64,000 bases of DNA, taken from positions 755,993,823 through 756,057,822 of the forward strand of contig NC_090438.1 of assembly GCF_031143425.1 (NCBI RefSeq). Direction: 5' to 3'. Shown in pieces: positions 20,165-30,640 of the stretch. Every line of letters begins with the position of its first letter. Position 1 is the first letter of the stretch. The position numbers and the translations under genes are program-made. The notes beneath the pieces are model-generated. The model ran no database searches. It was not told the DNA's origin and saw nothing but the letters and a program-made list of their open reading frames with translations. The stretch is from Pleurodeles waltl. Lineage: Eukaryota > Chordata > Amphibia > Caudata > Salamandridae.

Positions 20165-22786
20165 GCTCGTGTGACTGGGGAAAGGGCCTCTGCCTTCACC
20201 TCGGCAGACTTGGAGCGACTGGTGGATGGGGTCCTACCCCAGTACAGACTGCTGTATGGGTCTCCAGACCAACAGGGGAGTACACTGTGAGTACGATGCA
20301 TGTGGCATGAATGCATGGAATGGTGTGTGTGAAGGCCTCATGTAGGGGGGGGTGGGTGGATGTCCCCTGGGCGGCGTGCAGCTTGTGTGCTGGGCCCTGT
20401 GTGTGCAAATGGCGATGTGAAGCAGTATGGTGGGCCATAAGTGTAACAGGCAGGACCGTCTGACTGATACAATTTCCGGTGTGTTTTTCTCTGCAGGTCA
20501 GAGACCATCAAAAGAAGGGTATATGGCGTGCCATCGCCAAGGATGTGCGGACTCAGGGATTCTAGGGCAGGTGGAGCACCCACTGTCGGAAACTGTGGGA
20601 GCACCTCAGACGCTGGGCACAGAAGACGGCAGAGGCCCAGCTGGGGATGGCCTCCCAACGAGGAAGGGGTGCTCATTGAACCCTGACCCCCCTGATGGCC
20701 CTGACCTATCAGGAGCTGGATGGACGCTTGAGGGCATCACAGCAGCCACAAGGGGGTGAGTACAGTGCCCATCATCACTACTTACGCATGGTAGGGGGGT
20801 ACCCCGGTGGGGGATGTGTGTTAGTGGGTGCCCCTAGGCCAGGCCTGAAATTGCAGAGTAGGTTCCATGGTGGGCAGGGTTCTAAAGTGATAATCCTGCT
20901 ACCTAGCTTATAGGCATCCCCAACTGGTCAGGGCTGTGTGGGTCCAAGATGTGCTGCATTTGGTGGTATATGCACCTCCCCATGCCTTGGTGGCTAGCAA
21001 AATAACTGGTAGTTCAATGCATAGTGCATAGGGCTGTTCCCTATTTGTGAGGGTGCTGTGTACGCCAACAGTGGTGTTGGTGCAGCCATTGACCAAGTGT
21101 ATCCTTTGTCTCTTCCCCCCCTTTTTGTTTTGTCATCCTGTCCTTATGTGCATTAGCATCATCTGGTGGAGGAGCAGAGGCACCGAGGACGGAGGGAGCT
21201 CCATCCCACAGGACCCAGGAGGCAGAGTCCATTGACGGTGAGGGCACCAGTGGGACAGAGGGCGAGGGGAGCACCAGGGCGGAGACTGGAGGGGACAGTT
21301 CGGACACAGATACCTCCTCCGATGGAAGCTTCCTGGTGGTGGTGGACACTTCTGTGACCACTCCAGCTACAGGTACAGCCGCCACCCCCAAACCAGCACC
21401 TCCCTCCCAGCAGCCCCTCATCGAGTTGCCCGTGCCCGCTCACCCAGGAGGGTGGGCATCTCCTTTGCCCCAGGCACCTCAGGCCCTGCCCAAGTTAGCC
21501 CTGCTGCCCTGAGTGAGGAGGCTATTGACCTCCTGAGATCCATCTCTGTAGGGCAGTTAACCATTGTGAATGCCATCCAGGGGCTGGCAGCCCAAATGCA
21601 ACAGACAACTGCATTCCTGGAGGGCATTCACACTGGCTTGGTGGCCCAACAGAGATCAATCCAGACTCTGGCCTCTTCTCTGATGGCAGCCATTGTCCCT
21701 GTTTCCCCCCTCCCCCCTCCAACCTCTTCTTCCCAATCCCATTACCCCAACCTATTCCAAGCACTCAGGCAGACGAGCATGCACACAAGACAACACACAG
21801 GAGTGGCACAGGCAAACACAAGCACCACACATCATCCCACAGGCCCTCACACAAACACCATCCAGATGCAGACATACCAACATCCACAGTGTCCCCCTCC
21901 ATCTCCACCTGCCTCCCAGTTTGGTCTTCACTCACACCTGCATGCACTACACCATCATACACTACCAGCATCACCACCACACCTAGCAGAACACACCCCT
22001 CACTTGCAGACACCTCTACAACAGCCATGCACTTGTCCCCTGTGTCCTCTCCCACTGTGTCTATCACTCCCCTCCCAAGGTACACAAACGCAAGCACTCA
22101 GACACCCAACAGCCATTCACCTCACAAAAGCATCCAGCCCATGCACCTGCACCCAAACACAGCAGACAGACACCTCCAACAACCACTCCCTCTTCGTCCA
22201 CTCCCAAACCTTCTCCCTCTTCCCGCCCCAATGTCCCTAAGAAGTTTTTCCTCTCCACCATTGACCTCTTCCCTACCCCTCCCCCCATCCTTCACGTCTG
22301 GCCAGGGTGACAAAAACCCAGGCAAGCACCTCAGCCACCCAGTCCACGGGCCCAGTAGTCTCCACACCCACTTGTGGTGGGAATGGATCCAAGGCACCGG
22401 CCAGCCTCAAACAAAGTGTGCCTGCCCCAGCTGCTGCCTGGAAGGGCAAGGAGCCTGTCCCAAGTGCTGCCAGGAAGGGCAAGGAGCCTGCCCCAAGTGC
22501 TGGCCGGAAGGGCAGGGTGCCTGCCCCAAGTGGTGCCAGGAAGGGCAAGGGGCCTGCACCAGCAGGCAGGAAGGACAAGGGGCCTGGTGCAGGGACTCAG
22601 ACGGAGCCCCCACCACCAACCATGGTTGTACAACCATCCAAGGCTGCGGGGGATGGGCGGGAGCCTCACCCCACCACCAGCAGTAGGCAGCCATCCGAGG
22701 CTGCAGGGGTTGGGCTGGAGCCTGCCCCTACCACCACCACCAGCACCACCACTGAGCAGCCTTCACCAACGGCGGACGGTATGTAG
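20165..22786 (+). pseudogene. Second SANT/Myb-like protein of Harbinger 2
   Basis: Exon 1 (about 20165-20277) reads GERASAFTSADLERLVDGVL then QYRLLYGSPDQQ, without the stop seen in copy 1. The expected GT donor is GG in this copy (20278). Exon 2 follows TCTGCAG near 20498 with HQKKGIWRAIAKDVRTQG, a TAG stop, STHCRKLWEHLRRW, QLGMASQRGRG, another stop (TGA), then QELDGRLRASQQPQGG and a GTGAGT donor at 20755. Exon 3 (from about 21160) holds the acidic linker, the helical stretch TIVNAIQGLAAQMQQTTAFL and a Ser/Thr/Pro tail that ends in 11-residue repeats and a stop at 22786. Comparison with 11286-13948 shows that the ancestral domain had two tryptophan-bearing helices separated by about 30 residues. 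The ancestral function is unknown. Confidence 0.75.
22430..22590 (+). repeat. 33-bp coding repeat (11 residues)
   Basis: The word GAAGGGCAAGG or close variants begins at 22441, 22474, 22507 and 22540, exactly 33 bases apart. In the plus frame that ends at 22786 it encodes ARKGKEPAPSA-like 11-residue repeats, basic and proline-rich. Harbinger 1 has no such array at the matching place. Confidence 0.9.
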
Positions 22787-22849
22787 TCTTGCCTCCATGG
22801 GCTGCTGTGTGGCCTGCCTCCTGCAAATCCTGTGGGTATGACACCCAGC

Positions 22850-23375
22850 TGAGAGACTGTGACCTTTCACTCCCCAGGAACAAGAGCACAGGGCACCATA
22901 CCCCCTCCAGAACCAGTGGGTAAGACCCCCAGCCACCCCGGGATCAAGAGCACAGGGCACAATGCCCCCTCCAGAACCAGTGGGTAACACACCAACCACC
23001 CCCAGCCAACCTGGGATCAAGAGCACAGGGCACGATGCCCCCTCTAGAACCAGTGGGTAAGACATCCACAAACCCCAGCCTCCCCAGGAACAAGAGCACA
23101 GGGCATGTTGCCCCCTCCAGAGCATGTGGGCAAGTCACCCACTAGAGAGACTGTGGCCTTGCACTCCTCAGGACAAAGCACAGGGCATGTTGCCCCCTCC
23201 AGAGCATGTTGCCAAGTCAACCACTTGAGAGACTGTGGCCCTGCACTCCCCAGGACAAAGCACAGGGCATGTTGCCCCCTCCAGAGCATGTGGGCAAGTC
23301 ATCCACTTGAGAGACTGTGGCCTTGCACTCGCCAGGATCATGCACAGGGCATATTGCCCCCTCCAGAACCAGTGG
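22850..23375 (+). repeat. Minisatellite with 82-bp period and shorter repeats
   Basis: GGGCATGTTGCCCCCTCC-like words lie at 23101, 23183, 23265 and 23347, 82 bases apart. To the left, irregular units of about 55-70 bases carry AAGAGCACAGGGCA and CTCCAGAACCAGTGGGTAA. The units share GAGAGACTGTGG and CCCCCTCCAGA words with the arrays at 14178-14775, so these arrays are homologous but amplified separately. Confidence 0.9.
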
Positions 23376-23379
23376 TGGT

Positions 23380-24206
23380 GTTCCATCTGCCGGCTGAGGT
23401 CCCCACCCCATCCCCCTGAGGTGTCTGCCTATTTTCCAACTGATGCCCCTGCAGTGTTCTCTCTGTGTTGTTGCAGGTGACAAGTGGGGCCTTGGACTTA
23501 GGCCTGTGGCCCTGTGGCCCACGCACAATGAGGACTGGGGTGTGTCCCTTGGACTGTACAATTGTATGTATCTTTTGCATTGCATATTTCTAATTTATAC
23601 TGTGTTGTTATTATTACACTCACTTGATCACATTCCTGTTGTCCTTGCATTATTCCTCAGGGGTACGGGGTAAAAATGTTTTATTACTGCATCTGATTGT
23701 ATGTATGGTGTTGGGGGTAGAGGTGTGTGTGTTGCGTGTGTGTGTCACTCTCTTTTCCCTCCCTCCCTCCCCAGTGTGTTAGGCGACTGCACTCACCGTG
23801 GTCGTCTTCGCTGTCGTTGGTGTTCGTGGTGGAGCAGGACGTAGAATATCATGGGGAATATTTGACGTTCGGGCTCCATAGCGGCATGGTGGTTCCCTGT
23901 GTCTCCAAAGGTGAGTCCTTTCCCTTCTGAGGTCTGTTTCTGCCAGGCTTTTGAGGTCATTGGTACCGCCCCAGAAAAGGTGGCGGATTGATGTGACATA
24001 ATACAGTGGGCGGAACATTGGCTTCCAAATGGCTGTAGGCGGCTACTGCCGTGGTGCCTGTTGTTTCCGCCCTGGGGGTCGGTGTGGTAAAGTCGTTCTC
24101 TATCTGAGTTCTCACCGCCATGGTCATAATTTGGCAGTAGTTACCGCCAGCCTGTTAGCAGTATTACCGCCACTTTAACACCAACCGCCAGGGTTGTAAT
24201 GAAGGC
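23380..24206. other. Right subterminal region of Harbinger 2
   Basis: No gene is supported. The left part matches the spacer at 14810-15200 of Harbinger 1. The right part (about 23940-24190) is dense in CCGCC, GCGGT and ACCGCC words, as in Harbinger 1. Confidence 0.55.
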
Positions 24207-24207
24207 C

Positions 24208-24425
24208 TGAGTGTTTTCTTTCTTGTGTGTAAGTGTTGTGTGACTACAGCAGTACTGCCTGAGCTTTGCATGTCTCCTAGATAAGCCTAGGCAGCCCATC
24301 CACAGCTACCTATAGAGAGCGTGGCTTCTAGACACTGCCTACACTACACTAATCGAGGATACCTGGACCTGGTATAAGGTGTAAGTACCCTTAGGTACTC
24401 AAAATACCAGGCCAGATTCCTTCAG
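24208..24425 (+). repeat. 3' end of a long LTR (same family as 7995)
   Basis: The sequence GTCTCCTAGATAAGCCTAGGC, then GGATACCTGGACCTGGTATA and AAGGTGTAAGTACC, matches the last 220 bases of the LTRs at 10982 and 39134. The LTR ends at about 24425 (GATTCCTTCA). Its upstream 2.7 kb is absent: Harbinger 2 abuts it. The point where it ends is the start of the tandem array. Confidence 0.75.
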
Positions 24426-24733
24426 GCCAGTCCTGCTGATGCCATTTCTGCTACTGTTTTTTTCTGGCCTAGTCACCTATGTAAATGATTGTGGTCCCAA
24501 ACAGGTCAAACGTTTTGTTATGCCTGCATAATCTTGTGTAATTTCCAGAATTTCATGTTACACTTGCTATGCGAAATTCCTAAAATGATGCCATTATCCA
24601 ATGTCACGTAATTTCAAGTCCGTTCTGGTAAAAACCTTATTGTGGGAGCATGGGAACAGAGCAAATAAACAGAACGTGAGCGGCTGTTGTTTACAATATT
24701 TGTGTTTTTCGTGCTCTATTTTTTTAACACAAA

Positions 24734-25363
24734 GGCCCTCATTCTGACCTTGGCGGGCGGCGGAGGCCACCCGCCAAAGTCCCGCCGTCAGGTTACCGTT
24801 CCGCGGTCGAAAGACCGCGGCGGTAATTCTGACTTTCCCGCTGGGCTGGCGGGCGGTCGCCTTCAGACCGCCCGCCAGCCCAGCGGGAAAGAGGCTTCCA
24901 CGATGAAGCCGGCTCGGAATCGAGCCGGCGGAGTGGAAGCTGTGCGACGGGTGCAGTTGCACCCGTCGCGTATTTCACTGTCTGCGCAGCAGACAGTGAA
25001 ATACATGTAGGGGCCCTCTTATGGGGGCCCCTGCAATGCCCATGCCAGTGGCATGGGCACTGCAGGGGCCCCCAGGGGCCCCGCGACCCCCCCTACCGCC
25101 ATCCGGATCCCGGCGGTCGGACCGCCGGGATCTGGATGGTGGTAGGGGGGGTCAGAATCCCCGCGGCGGTGCAGCAAGCTGCGCCACCGTGGAGGATTCA
25201 ATGGGGCGGCGGTACACTGGCGGGAGCCCGCCAGTGGTGCCGGTCCGACCGCGGCTTTACCGCCGCGGTCGGAATCCCCATTGGAGCACCGCCGGCCTGT
25301 CGGCGGTGCTCCCGCGGTCCTCCGCCCTGGCGGTCTTTGACCGCCAGGGTCAGAATGACCACC
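24734..25363. mobile_element. Hairpin-rich MITE, Harbinger type (630 bp)
   Basis: The left end GGCCCTCATTCTGACC and the right end (reverse complement GGTGGTCATTCTGACC) are inverted, flanked by AAA (24731-24733, 25364-25366). The matching site in array unit 2 (about 40415, AACACATAAATGTGTACTC) has no insertion, which proves the limits. The inside is almost wholly made of consecutive inverted repeats (see findings), GC-rich against AT-rich flanks. There is no gene. The end resembles the Harbinger 1 end (GGCCCTCATT at the tip and TGGCGG at 18-23), so the superfamily is inferred. Confidence 0.88.
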
Positions 25364-28009
25364 AAAATGTGTACTCATGGCCAAAGCAGCTGTGAGGGAA
25401 CATTTCCAGCTCAAACATAGCGCTAAATGCCTGGTTTACATTTCATATAATTTAGTATAATTTTGCAAAAGGAAATTACACAAATTTGACACACCCACCA
25501 TTAGAGAAAACTCAGAGAACTCTTGAGGCATTAGTTATTTGTTCACGAAAATATTTCCCACTTTAGGGCTTCTTTCTTCTTGAAAAAAATATCTTAAATA
25601 AGTACTGGGAAGTACATAATGAAGTCATGGCTGGAAGGTCCTGTAGCCATTTGTTTTCGCTGAAGCAGCTATCAACACCTTGCAGCAGGCCACAGGATCG
25701 CTGCTGAAAAGAAACCAGAAACACCTACAACGTCCTATTTCTTGCACCCCTTTGGTTGTCAAATGCTTGTCAGGCACTGTATCTGTAGCTTTACTACACA
25801 ATAAGCTGTTGCTTAACTAGACTTAAGGACCAAATGTACAAACATAATTTGCCTTTCAAATATCTGCTACAATTACTAGAATTCCCACCAAACGTGCAAA
25901 CATTTTGCTTTCTAAGGCCCTGATTTCAAGACTTCAAAATGAGGGTTTGGGTAGTGGGTTCTATCTACCATGGCCGGTAAATACAGCAACCTTAACTTTA
26001 GGTATCGATCAGCTTCAAGACAAACCTCTTATTCTGGGTTTTTCATGCAAACATAGATAATTATTTGTGGATTTGATAATCAGTGAACTGAATACCACAC
26101 CTATCACATTTTACTGCACGTTTTCTCCATAAGATTTTGCCAGGCTTTTTTCCATGCAAAATCAAATAGAGGAAAACAGCAGGAGTGCGATAATTATTGC
26201 ACTACACAAACTTCCAGTCCCTGCTCAAACTCTTGTTTGTCCATTGATTGAAATTGATCCCTTACCTCCAAATGAGGGCCTGATTAATAAATGGATTCAA
26301 AATGTTTGTTAACTAGAAACAATTAAGGAGTTTGTGTGCAATTGAAATATATTTTCATCCTTTACTATTTGGAATAACAATTATTCGTGTGCATATAACT
26401 ATTTCTCCAGCTTATGGGTTACTCGTGTACATCAGTAAATTTACAGGCACAACAGAAATATCAAAACGCAATACCTCTTTTCTATGATCCATTGTTGAGG
26501 GGCTTTTGGCAGGTGGGGCCACAGAATGTTCAAGTTTGGGAAGCCTTCTAACAAATCTGTTGGCCTCCATGGACATTATACTGCCATCCACCTGCGGAAG
26601 AGCAAAGTACAAAGTATTTAGCTTATAAATTCATACCATCCATTATCCTGTCAATGTTGATCTTGTTTCTAAATCATCGTACAAACGGAGTTACATTAAT
26701 GATAAAGCAGAATAAATGTCAAACTATTCTAAAGAAAATATGCAGTTCAATGAACACACACTAACTTTCAAGGCGACCTAAACCAAGAAGTCTCTGAATG
26801 GAAAACAAGAATGGGGTCTCAGATTCAGTCCACACCACTCCCTGTCAATCTGCCCCATCTTGACTGCCACCATGTCATAAGTCCCAAAATCCTGCATACA
26901 CCCATTCATCCCTGTACCCACTCATCATATTTAACTACTCTCTGCCAACAGACCCCAATTCACATCACCAACTATGCCTTTGCCAGTACCAAAATATCTT
27001 CCAGCATCCCTCCTACGTAGCTGAATTACATGCATTTGCACCCCCCCACTCACTGATCCTACCTACACACACCATACTGGAAGCCAACTCACCTTTGCAA
27101 CCCAGCAACTACATGCCACAATGGTACCCGCTATCCACATATGATTCAGGCCATACTAATACACCTAAGAAATCAGACAGGTTTTTGCCTCCTCAGCTAG
27201 ACCAATGACCAAGCATATGTGTATGCACCACTGCAGTGCTAGGACTAAAATCTGTTGTATGGTATTCTCTGTAACAGATACCAGGCACCCCCTTTCACTC
27301 TGATTCAGATCACTCATTACACATAACGAGCCTTCATTAATGTATAGTTTATTGTATAGTGTTGAACATTCATATGTGCCCTGATCACAGACTAATGGGT
27401 GGGAGCTTCAGCATACCTCACAGACACATCCCCTCACACATATCGTTCCTTCAAGCAACACATTGAAGGAAGCACCTTTGGACTATACTGCACATTTATG
27501 CCATTCCACTGATCCTAAATTACTATCAGTCAACAGGCTGTCAGCACCATCATTATTGAGGCTTATATGTAAACCTTCATTATATGCCAACATAAACACG
27601 TTTGACGGCCAACTGAAATCCACTAGGATTTTATGAGCTTATTTAGTGACTCCCTTGCCTCCTGGGAACTCAAATTTGGCACCTTACTCTTCTTCAGATA
27701 TCTGAGCCTCTTAATGTTCAACTTAAGCACGTCCCTTCTACCTCGCTGGCTTAAATCGATCACACAGCATATCTCTTCTGTTCTGCATCCCCTGTAAAAT
27801 ATGTTTCACTGCCTTAACATTGGCAAGGGCATTAACCTAGAGATCACTGACACTATTCTTTTCCCCTGGATCAATCGCTCCCACCCCATCTTCATCATCA
27901 CTAACCCACTACAAAGCCAACATCAAATACAAAGCTAACCACCATATGCAGGTTTTCATCGAAGAGAATGGCGATTCTTAAAGGTTTAATGTACAAAGAA
28001 TCGTGATTC

Positions 28010-28175
28010 TATTAAAGACAAGGAGGCTAGCATGATGCATTACCTTTTATTCACTTCTTCTGCGTGAGCAGCAAAGCCATTAAAAATATCCAATAGAACC
28101 TTACCATCATAATAGAAAAAAAACAGAATGTTCAGCTCCATATAAACTGTGACCTCCATTTTCTTCCTCTTTTGT
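28010..28175 (+). repeat. DIRS left inverted terminal repeat
   Basis: Landmarks GGAGGCTAGCA, ATGCATTACC and CTCCATATAAACTGTG are repeated in inverted form near the right end (34295-34462). Agreement is high but with indels. Left of it (27967-28009) is the outer tip, whose complement is in the internal region. Confidence 0.85.
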
Positions 28176-28379
28176 TTGAAATATTCTTCTTCTCCAAAAT
28201 CCACTTAAGTTGAAATTATCCTTTCCTATGATTCTGCAAAAAATGTATGAATAAATAACTCTCAAAACATAAACGTTTCTCTATGTACTCTTTTCCCTTC
28301 TTTCTTCTTCTTTTTTTTTAACATAAAATACACAGAATTCACTCTTCCACCACTCCTAGGGAAATGAGGGTGGGATAAT

Positions 28380-28475
28380 GCTAGCCTCCTTGTCTTTAAT
28401 AAAATCACAATTCTTTGTACAGTAAACCTTTAAGAATCGCCATTTTATGTCAAGACAGGAGGCTAGCATTATGCA
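28380..28475 (+). repeat. DIRS internal complementary region
   Basis: Its left part (28380-28445) is the reverse complement of the left tip (27967-28025, AATGGCGATTCTTAAAGG and on). Its right part (28446-28475, TGTCAAGACAGGAGGCTAGC) is the reverse complement of the right tip (34440-34467). So both tips are joined here, as in DIRS-1, where this region is the template for completing circular DNA. Confidence 0.9.
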
Positions 28476-30637
28476 TGTTTAAAGCCATGCAACACACATT
28501 TTGAAACACGATCTATAGATTCAAAATAGAATTTCCTTAACGTTTCTGCTGAAGACCAATGTGAAGCCTTCAGAATAAGATCCAAATTTCCTCTCAACAT
28601 ACAAATTTTACTTGCCGTAGCTCCTCTGACCGAATGTGCTGTGAATTTGGAGATATCCACACCAGCCTCCTTCATTGCACCTTTCACCCATCTTGCAATA
28701 GTAGTGTTTGATACTCCTTTGAAAGGTTTTACATAAGAAATCAAGAGTTGCTCAACCCCTGCTCCTCTTCTTTCCAGCATTCTGGATTCATACTCTATCA
28801 AACAACGAACTACACAAATTTTAGGACATTCATCAAAATACGGATGCAATATTGTACCAGACATTGGCCCTCATTCTGACCTTGGCGGTCGGCGGAGAGA
28901 CGGCGGTCGGACCGCGAACAGACCGGCGGTATTAAAAATGGCATTCTGACCGCGGCGGTCACCGCCGGGACCGACCGCCACTTCCCCACTCCGACAGCCA
29001 CGGCGGTCATGACCGACGGGCTGGAGTCTGCGCACTCCGGTCCGGCGGTCGACCCAAGACCGCCAACGGTATCATGACCCTGCTTACCGCCGCGGTTTCT
29101 GGCGTTCGGGAACCGCCATGCGAACCATGGCGGTAGGCACTATCGGGGCCAGGGAATTCCTTCCCTGGCACTGATAGGGGTCTCCCCCACCCCCCACTGC
29201 CCCCCCGAGTCCTCCCCCCACACCCTCCACCCCCCTGCCACCCCCCAGAGGTGGTACGAACCCCCTCCCCACCCCACCCCGACATGCACATACACGCACC
29301 CCGACATGCACACACCCCCAACATGCACATATACACACCCCCTACACACACACATACACAACGGGGACACATACCCGCACACATACATGCCGACATGCGC
29401 ACCCGCCGAACTACACACATTGCCCATAGGCACAGCAGCACTCCCCGCCCGCATGCACGCACTCACACACCCCCTCTACACACTCACACGCACACCCCCA
29501 TGCACGCACACATCACACAACACCCCCCACCCCCTCCCCTCACGGACGATCAACTTACCTTGTGCGTTGGTCCTCCGGGAGGTGACAGGAGCCATGGGGA
29601 GGTGACCGCCAACAGAAGACCGCCAACAGAAGACCGCCACACAGAAATGTGGGTCGTAATTCTGTGGGCGGTGTTCTGCTGGCGTGGCGGTGGAGGTTGA
29701 CCAGTCTCCACTTTCCCGCCGACCGCCAGTGTGGCTGCTGGCGGTTTTCCGGCGGAACGCCCCCTAGCGGTCAGAATGCGCACAGCGTCATACCGCCGCG
29801 GTCGGCGGTCTTCACCGCGGCGGTAACTCGGCGGTCTTGCGAAAAGACCGCCAAGGTCAGAATGACCCCCATTGTCTTTGTACGCTAACCCACTTCAAAC
29901 AACACACCAGTTGGTTGATAAAATCTATGAGATACTTCCAAAGCCCTTACATCTGAAATCCTTCTAAAAGATATCAGACAAAGTAAATTAGCTAACTTCC
30001 AAGAAAGCTCTCTTTCTCCCAAATATTTATTAGTTGGCCACCTTTGAAATAAATCAAGAACCAAACTGACATTCCAAAGTACATAATTTTTCGAAGTAGG
30101 TGGACATTTCAAAAAAATTCCTTTCATTACCCCACAAATCAAAGGACTCTTACCAACAGATACTTCCTGAATAACACCATGACCTACAGCAATAGCCAAC
30201 CTGTAACAATTAACTGTTCTGTAAGACATACCCTTGTCAAACATTTCCGCTGAAATGTTTGCTACTTGAACATCATCCGCCTCCACGAGATCCAAACTCC
30301 TTTGTAAGCACCAACGAGACCAAGATTTTCCAAATACTTCTATATCTCTTTTTTGTCCCTGGAGCCCATGACTCATCCAATAACCCTGCAGCTGATTTTG
30401 AAAGATTTGTGAATTCTCTTGACTGCCTGATAGCGTCCAAACTAGAAGGTTCAGAGAACCCAACATCACAAAGGGATGCTCTTTGCCATCTGCCCCTGAC
30501 AAGAGACCCTTGCAACACCTTATTAAAATCAGATAATCAACAGTGATCTCCATTACCGCTGGATACCAAAGCTGCGTTGTCCAAAAAGGAGTTACTAGGA
30601 CTAACTGACATTGTTGACGCCTCACTAGCAACAACAC
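28469..30637 (-). pseudogene. DIRS tyrosine recombinase, split by a MITE
   Basis: The N-terminal part (30637-29885) ends in the core domain with SFRRISDVRALEVSHRF, which carries the first catalytic arginine. After an in-frame TAG (29885-29887) and the MITE (28866-29870), the frame resumes with HPYFDECPKICVVRCLIEYE and reaches the box HSVRGATASKICMLRGNLDL (catalytic H-x-x-R) and the nucleophile region LRKFYFES (tyrosine) before the stop at 28469. The protein would be about 380 residues, normal for DIRS. The N-terminal start is uncertain. Its role in the family is to insert the circular DNA copy by site-specific-type recombination. The gene follows RT-RNase H in the same direction. Confidence 0.9.
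28866..29870. mobile_element. MITE, Harbinger type, in DIRS recombinase (1,005 bp)
   Basis: The left end GGCCCTCATTCTGACCTTGG is inverted at the right end (reverse complement GGGGGTCATTCTGACCTTGG). ATT stands on both sides (28863-28865, 29871-29873), a 3-bp duplication. It is in the same family as 24734-25363 by its ends. The middle (29180-29540) is a C-rich tract with many CACA words and ORFs that are low-complexity. The outer parts contain hairpins such as ACCGCCATG...CATGGCGGT (29113-29135) and one at 29138-29178. Confidence 0.9.
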
Positions 30638-30640
30638 CCT

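Larger units (their letters stand above)
17766..24207 (+). mobile_element. Second PIF/Harbinger, left end missing
   Basis: From 17766 the sequence follows Harbinger 1 from about 5930 on: end of Myb-like gene I, reversed transposase, second SANT gene, minisatellite and right terminal repeat (CCAGGGTTGTAATGAAGGCC, ending 24207, then TGA). The lost left part includes the left terminal repeat and Myb exon 1. The transposase-to-SANT spacer is about 0.4 kb with no LTR in it, which shows the ancestral spacing. Divergence from Harbinger 1 is moderate by eye; many indels separate them. The right flank (24208-24425) is the 3' end of an LTR. Confidence 0.9.

Noticed and set aside
23044..23580. Cys/Trp-rich open frames on the minus strand
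   Set aside because: They are translations of the 82-bp minisatellite; not conserved between units.
29007..29700. Open frames rich in Cys/Val or His/Thr
   Set aside because: They come from the CACA/CCCC tract in the middle of a MITE; low-complexity translation in every frame.
28866..29870. An intron of the DIRS recombinase
   Set aside because: It has inverted ends and an ATT duplication, and shares its ends with the MITE at 24734; no splice signals at the limits.
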